The notes under the pieces are model-generated. The model was not told the DNA's origin. It did no database searches and saw nothing but the letters and a program-made list of their open reading frames with translations. From JAOPZW01 sp963851295 (GTDB taxonomy: Bacteria; Actinomycetota; Thermoleophilia; Solirubrobacterales; Solirubrobacteraceae), in contig CAWKOS010000001.1 in assembly GCA_963851295.1 (NCBI GenBank), forward strand, positions 1,240,001 to 1,304,000: a stretch of DNA of 64,000 nucleotides, read 5' to 3'. Below, piece by piece: positions 61,646 through 64,000 of this stretch (positions are counted from its first letter, which is position 1; each line of letters opens with the position of its first letter). Position numbers and translations under genes: made by a program.

Positions 61646-63280
61646 ATGCTGGACTCCCCCTTCGCGACCGAGCCCCAGGTCGGGGCCCCCCACACCGGCT
61701 GGGACCTGACCACCGTCCCGCCGTCGTCCGAGGCCGATCCGGCCGACCAGCTCGCCGAGCTGGCTGGCGCCGTGGCCACGATGGTCAGCGGCGTCCACCG
61801 CGCCGTCCTCGCGTTCGCCGGAGGGGGCGCGCGGACCGCTGTGGGCACCGCCGCCGTCTCCGCTCGCGTGCACCAGATGCGCGCCGAGCTCGAGGGCGTC
61901 GCCGTCGCCGTCGAGGCGCTCCACAGCGGCGCCGAGGACGCGGCGCTCGCCGGCGAGCAGTCCGCGCGGATGTGCGGCGAGCTCGCGGCCGAGGTCGAGG
62001 GCGGCGCCGAGGTCCTGGCCCGCGTCGTCGAGGCCGTCGAGGCGATGGGCGCCCAGCGCGAGCGCATCGAGCGCCTTGCCGACCAGCTCGAGGAGATCGC
62101 GGCCTTCTCGGGCGTCATCAAGCAGGTCGCCGACAAGACCAAGCTGCTCGCGCTCAACGCGACCATCGAGGCCGCGCGCGCCGGCGCCAACGGCGCCGCC
62201 TTCCGCGTCGTGGCCGACGAGATCGGCTCGCTGGCGGCCGACTCCGAGGCGCAGACGCGCCGCATCGCCTCCGTCGTCGCCGCGACGCGCGACGAGCTCG
62301 ATCCCCTGCGCCAGGCCATCGACGCCGCCCGCGCCCACGGCGACGGCGTCGCCGACGCCCACGCCGCTCGCGAGACCGTCAGCCGCATCGGCGAGCTGGC
62401 CGAGCAGCTCACCGCGCCGGCCGAGCGCGTCGCCGCGGCCGCCGAGGAGCAGCTGCAGGCCCTGGGCGAGATCTCCGGCCACATGCAGGGCACCGTCGTC
62501 GCGGTCACCGAGGTCGACGAGCACGCCACGGGGATGAGCCACCAGGCGCTGAGCCTGTCGTCGTCCTCCGAGGACGTCTACGAGCTGCTGCGCCCCTTCT
62601 GGACCGACTCGTTCGTCGACCGCGCCGGCGAGGTCGCCCGCACGCTGGCGCTCGACATCGGCGCCGTCCTCGAGGGCGCCGTCGACAGCGGGCGCGCGTC
62701 GCTCGCGCAGCTCCTCGACGCCCGCTACGAGGAGATTGCCGGCCCGCGGATCGCGTCGCTCGCGCGACTGTTCGACGTCTCGCGCGTGCCGGCGACCGGC
62801 TTCGACCCGCCCAAGTACGCCACCGGGTACGACGCGGTGGTCGACCAGCCGCTGATGGACCTCTACGACCGCACGCTGGCAGCGAACCCGTGGCTCGTGC
62901 TCGCCGCCGGCTCGGACCTCAACGTCTACGCCCCGGCCCACGCGCGCGCCCTGACCGCCGACTGGACGGGCGACCCGTCCAAGGACCTCATGGGCAACCG
63001 CATCAAGCGGATCCTCACCGACAACCCGGCGCTGGTGAAGGCCAACCGCGTCGGCGTCGGCGGGCGCGAGCTGCCCCACCGCGTCATGACCCGGGCCGAG
63101 TACCGCATGGCCGGCTGTGACCTCGTCGAGCCCGCGGGCGGCGAGCAGCGCCGGCTCGTGCAGACCTACGCCCGCGACACGGGCGCGATCTTCACCGTCC
63201 TCTCCGTCCCCGTCTACGTGCGCGGCGAGCGGTGGGGCGCGGCGGTCATCGGCTGGGACCCCGATACGGTCCGCACCTGA
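61646..63280 (+). CDS. Soluble methyl-accepting-chemotaxis-like protein with C-terminal sensor domain
   Basis: A 544-residue protein without membrane helices. Residues 100-310 form a long coiled coil with the chemoreceptor tip ADKTKLLALNATIEAARAGA near 160 and FRVVADEIGSLAADSEAQTR. A second domain (about 330-540; DVSRVPATGFDPPKYATGYD, NPWLVLAAGSDLNVYAPAHA, FTVLSVPVYVRGERWGAAVI) resembles Cache/PAS-like sensors. Sensor follows signalling domain, the reverse of classical receptors. It could signal to CheA or another partner from the cytoplasm; no che gene is in the window. ATG 61646 is the most plausible start. Confidence 0.8.
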   Translation: MLDSPFATEPQVGAPHTGWDLTTVPPSSEADPADQLAELAGAVATMVSGVHRAVLAFAGGGARTAVGTAAVSARVHQMRAELEGVAVAVEALHSGAEDAALAGEQSARMCGELAAEVEGGAEVLARVVEAVEAMGAQRERIERLADQLEEIAAFSGVIKQVADKTKLLALNATIEAARAGANGAAFRVVADEIGSLAADSEAQTRRIASVVAATRDELDPLRQAIDAARAHGDGVADAHAARETVSRIGELAEQLTAPAERVAAAAEEQLQALGEISGHMQGTVVAVTEVDEHATGMSHQALSLSSSSEDVYELLRPFWTDSFVDRAGEVARTLALDIGAVLEGAVDSGRASLAQLLDARYEEIAGPRIASLARLFDVSRVPATGFDPPKYATGYDAVVDQPLMDLYDRTLAANPWLVLAAGSDLNVYAPAHARALTADWTGDPSKDLMGNRIKRILTDNPALVKANRVGVGGRELPHRVMTRAEYRMAGCDLVEPAGGEQRRLVQTYARDTGAIFTVLSVPVYVRGERWGAAVIGWDPDTVRT

Positions 63281-63282
63281 CG

Positions 63283-63304
63283 GCGGCGCGGCCTCCAGCG
63301 CCGC
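63283..63304 (+). terminator. Hairpin after the chemoreceptor-like gene
   Basis: GCGGCGC (63283-63289) pairs with GCGCCGC (63298-63304) around an eight-base loop, immediately after the stop at 63280 and before tRNA-Ser. Confidence 0.45.
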
Positions 63305-63334
63305 TACGCTTGCGCTTCCCCGTGACGGGCCCGT

Positions 63335-63422
63335 GGAGGGGTGCCGGAGTGGTTGAACGGGGCGGTCTCGAAAACCGTTGTGCGTCATTGGCGCACCGAG
63401 GGTTCGAATCCCTCCCCCTCCG
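63335..63422 (+). tRNA. tRNA-Ser (anticodon CGA)
   Basis: An 88-nt class II tRNA: acceptor GGAGGGG/CCCCTCC, D-arm CCGGAGTGGTTGAACGGG, anticodon arm GCGGT-CTCGAAA-ACCGT with CGA at 34-36, variable arm TGTGCGTCATTGGCGCAC and T-arm GAGGG-TTCGAAT-CCCTC. Discriminator G. CCA not encoded. Confidence 0.95.
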
Positions 63423-63476
63423 CTGCCGTCATGGAGTTGCGCTGGACCTTCCGGCATAAGAATGCGACACGCCGCC

Positions 63477-63523
63477 TTGACGCGGCACGCGGTCGTTGCT
63501 ATGCCAGGCTGTGGGTCCCACAG
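63477..63523 (+). promoter_or_regulatory. Promoter and 15-bp palindrome before the GAF regulator gene
   Basis: TTGACG (63477-63482), 17 bases and TATGCC (63500-63505) form a promoter. A perfect palindrome CTGTGGG-T-CCCACAG (63509-63523) lies at the expected transcript start and ends one base before ATG 63525, a good site for autoregulation. Confidence 0.5.
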
Positions 63524-63524
63524 A

Positions 63525-64000
63525 ATGAGCCAGGCCGCACAGCGCGATCGCAGCAGTGACGCAGAGCGCTACCGGGCAGTGACCGCTGCACGGGAGCGGT
63601 TCCTGGCCGGGGACGACCGTGTCCGGGGCGTCCGGCCGGAGATCGCCACGTCCTGGTACCGCTGTCGCGAGCAGTACCACGTCGATCCGGGCCTGAGCGA
63701 GGCCCCGCCGGCCTCCGCCCAGGACGAGCCGACCGCCGACCACACGCTCGATCACGAGGTCGTGTTCGCCCAGCTCGGCGGCGCCGCGGCCTCGATCTCG
63801 GGCGAGGTCGAGAGCATCGGCGGCGTGGTCACCGTCGCCGACGGCGCGGGCCGGATCCTGACCATCCACGGCGACAAGGACACCCTGCGACGGGCGCGCG
63901 AGAGCAACATGGCGCCGTGGTCGTGCTGGTCGGAATGGGCGACCGGCACGAACGGCATGGGCACCGCGCTCGAGGCCCCCGGCCCGGTGGTGATCAACGG
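63525..64000 (+). CDS. GAF-domain transcriptional regulator, AcoR/DhaR-like N terminus (partial)
   Basis: The frame is open from ATG 63525 to the window edge (158 residues). It contains GVRPEIATSWYRCREQYHVD and the GAF segment SEWATGTNGMGTALEAPGPV, both characteristic of the N-terminal sensor of AcoR/DhaR-type regulators. In actinobacteria this sensor is often followed by a helix-turn-helix or LuxR domain instead of a sigma-54 ATPase; that part lies beyond the window. It likely responds to a small metabolite. A palindrome directly before the start may be its own operator. Confidence 0.8.
   Translation, partial: MSQAAQRDRSSDAERYRAVTAARERFLAGDDRVRGVRPEIATSWYRCREQYHVDPGLSEAPPASAQDEPTADHTLDHEVVFAQLGGAAASISGEVESIGGVVTVADGAGRILTIHGDKDTLRRARESNMAPWSCWSEWATGTNGMGTALEAPGPVVIN

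Noticed and set aside
56955..63422. tRNA-Ser genes as integration sites for a mobile element
   Set aside because: No integrase, direct repeat of the tRNA 3' end or change in composition was seen next to either tRNA-Ser or tRNA-Val.

Overview
The window is very GC-rich chromosomal DNA from an actinobacterium. A Thermoleophilia/Solirubrobacterales-like lineage is my inference, from the base composition, GTG starts, small SRP RNA and gene families. It is densely packed, with no gene-free stretch over about 300 bases once RNA genes and control regions are counted. I see no insertion sequence, integrase, phage module or CRISPR array.

Layout. 1-2.6 kb: end of an unidentified gene, SRP RNA (minus strand), a GAF/PP2C phosphatase and a GNAT acetyltransferase. 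2.7-6 kb: secreted GH9 cellulase and polysaccharide deacetylase. 6-16.8 kb: helical membrane protein, SulP transporter, MFS exporter, two small membrane proteins, a CYTH-like/Ppx fusion, a P-type ATPase and a LysR regulator. 16.8-20.3 kb: an aldo/keto reductase locus with a deleted dehydrogenase remnant, then two alpha/beta hydrolases, one fused to a LuxR domain. 20.4-24.5 kb: DUF2252, a second SulP transporter, a DUF6325-like protein, a 19-codon ORF and tRNA-Val. 24.5-28.7 kb: a secreted protein, then a two-component system coupled to a secreted RTX protein, with a second RTX protein divergent. 28.8-33.6 kb: SDR, GH13 enzyme, NDH-2 and a secreted trypsin-like protease. 33.6-37.4 kb: cupin, PAS-LuxR regulator, GGDEF-EAL protein and a c-di-GMP-I riboswitch before a small ORF. 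37.4-42.8 kb: a complete 4-hydroxyproline catabolic cluster. 42.8-46.6 kb: small enzymes, a Nudix hydrolase, a nine-helix GxGD membrane protein and an alpha-hydroxy-acid oxidase. 46.6-50 kb: adenylate cyclase, lipase and AI-2E-type permease. 50-54.5 kb: phosphoketolase-acetate kinase operon and a secreted protein. 54.6-57 kb: TetR-controlled MFS pump and tRNA-Ser(GGA). 57-64 kb: M29 aminopeptidase, STAS protein, 28-residue membrane peptide, universal stress protein, subtilase, tadA, a soluble chemoreceptor-like protein, tRNA-Ser(CGA) and the start of a GAF regulator.

How genes work together. The hydroxyproline cluster (epimerase, D-hydroxyproline oxidase, deaminase, ketoglutarate-semialdehyde dehydrogenase, GntR) would convert hydroxyproline to 2-oxoglutarate. 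Phosphoketolase and acetate kinase would convert sugar phosphates to acetate plus ATP. The GGDEF-EAL protein sits next to a c-di-GMP riboswitch. The TetR/MFS pair shares AGACC-N3-GGTCY operators.

Most notable observations: a nine-helix protein with presenilin-like aspartate motifs; an identical three-half-site operator (TCACCC-N5-GGGTGA-N7-TCACCC) in front of two unrelated genes; about 20 genes with a TANNNT box 6-8 bases before the start codon, indicating leaderless mRNAs; and a P-type ATPase with altered ion-site residues. All functions are read from sequence by eye; no database search was run.
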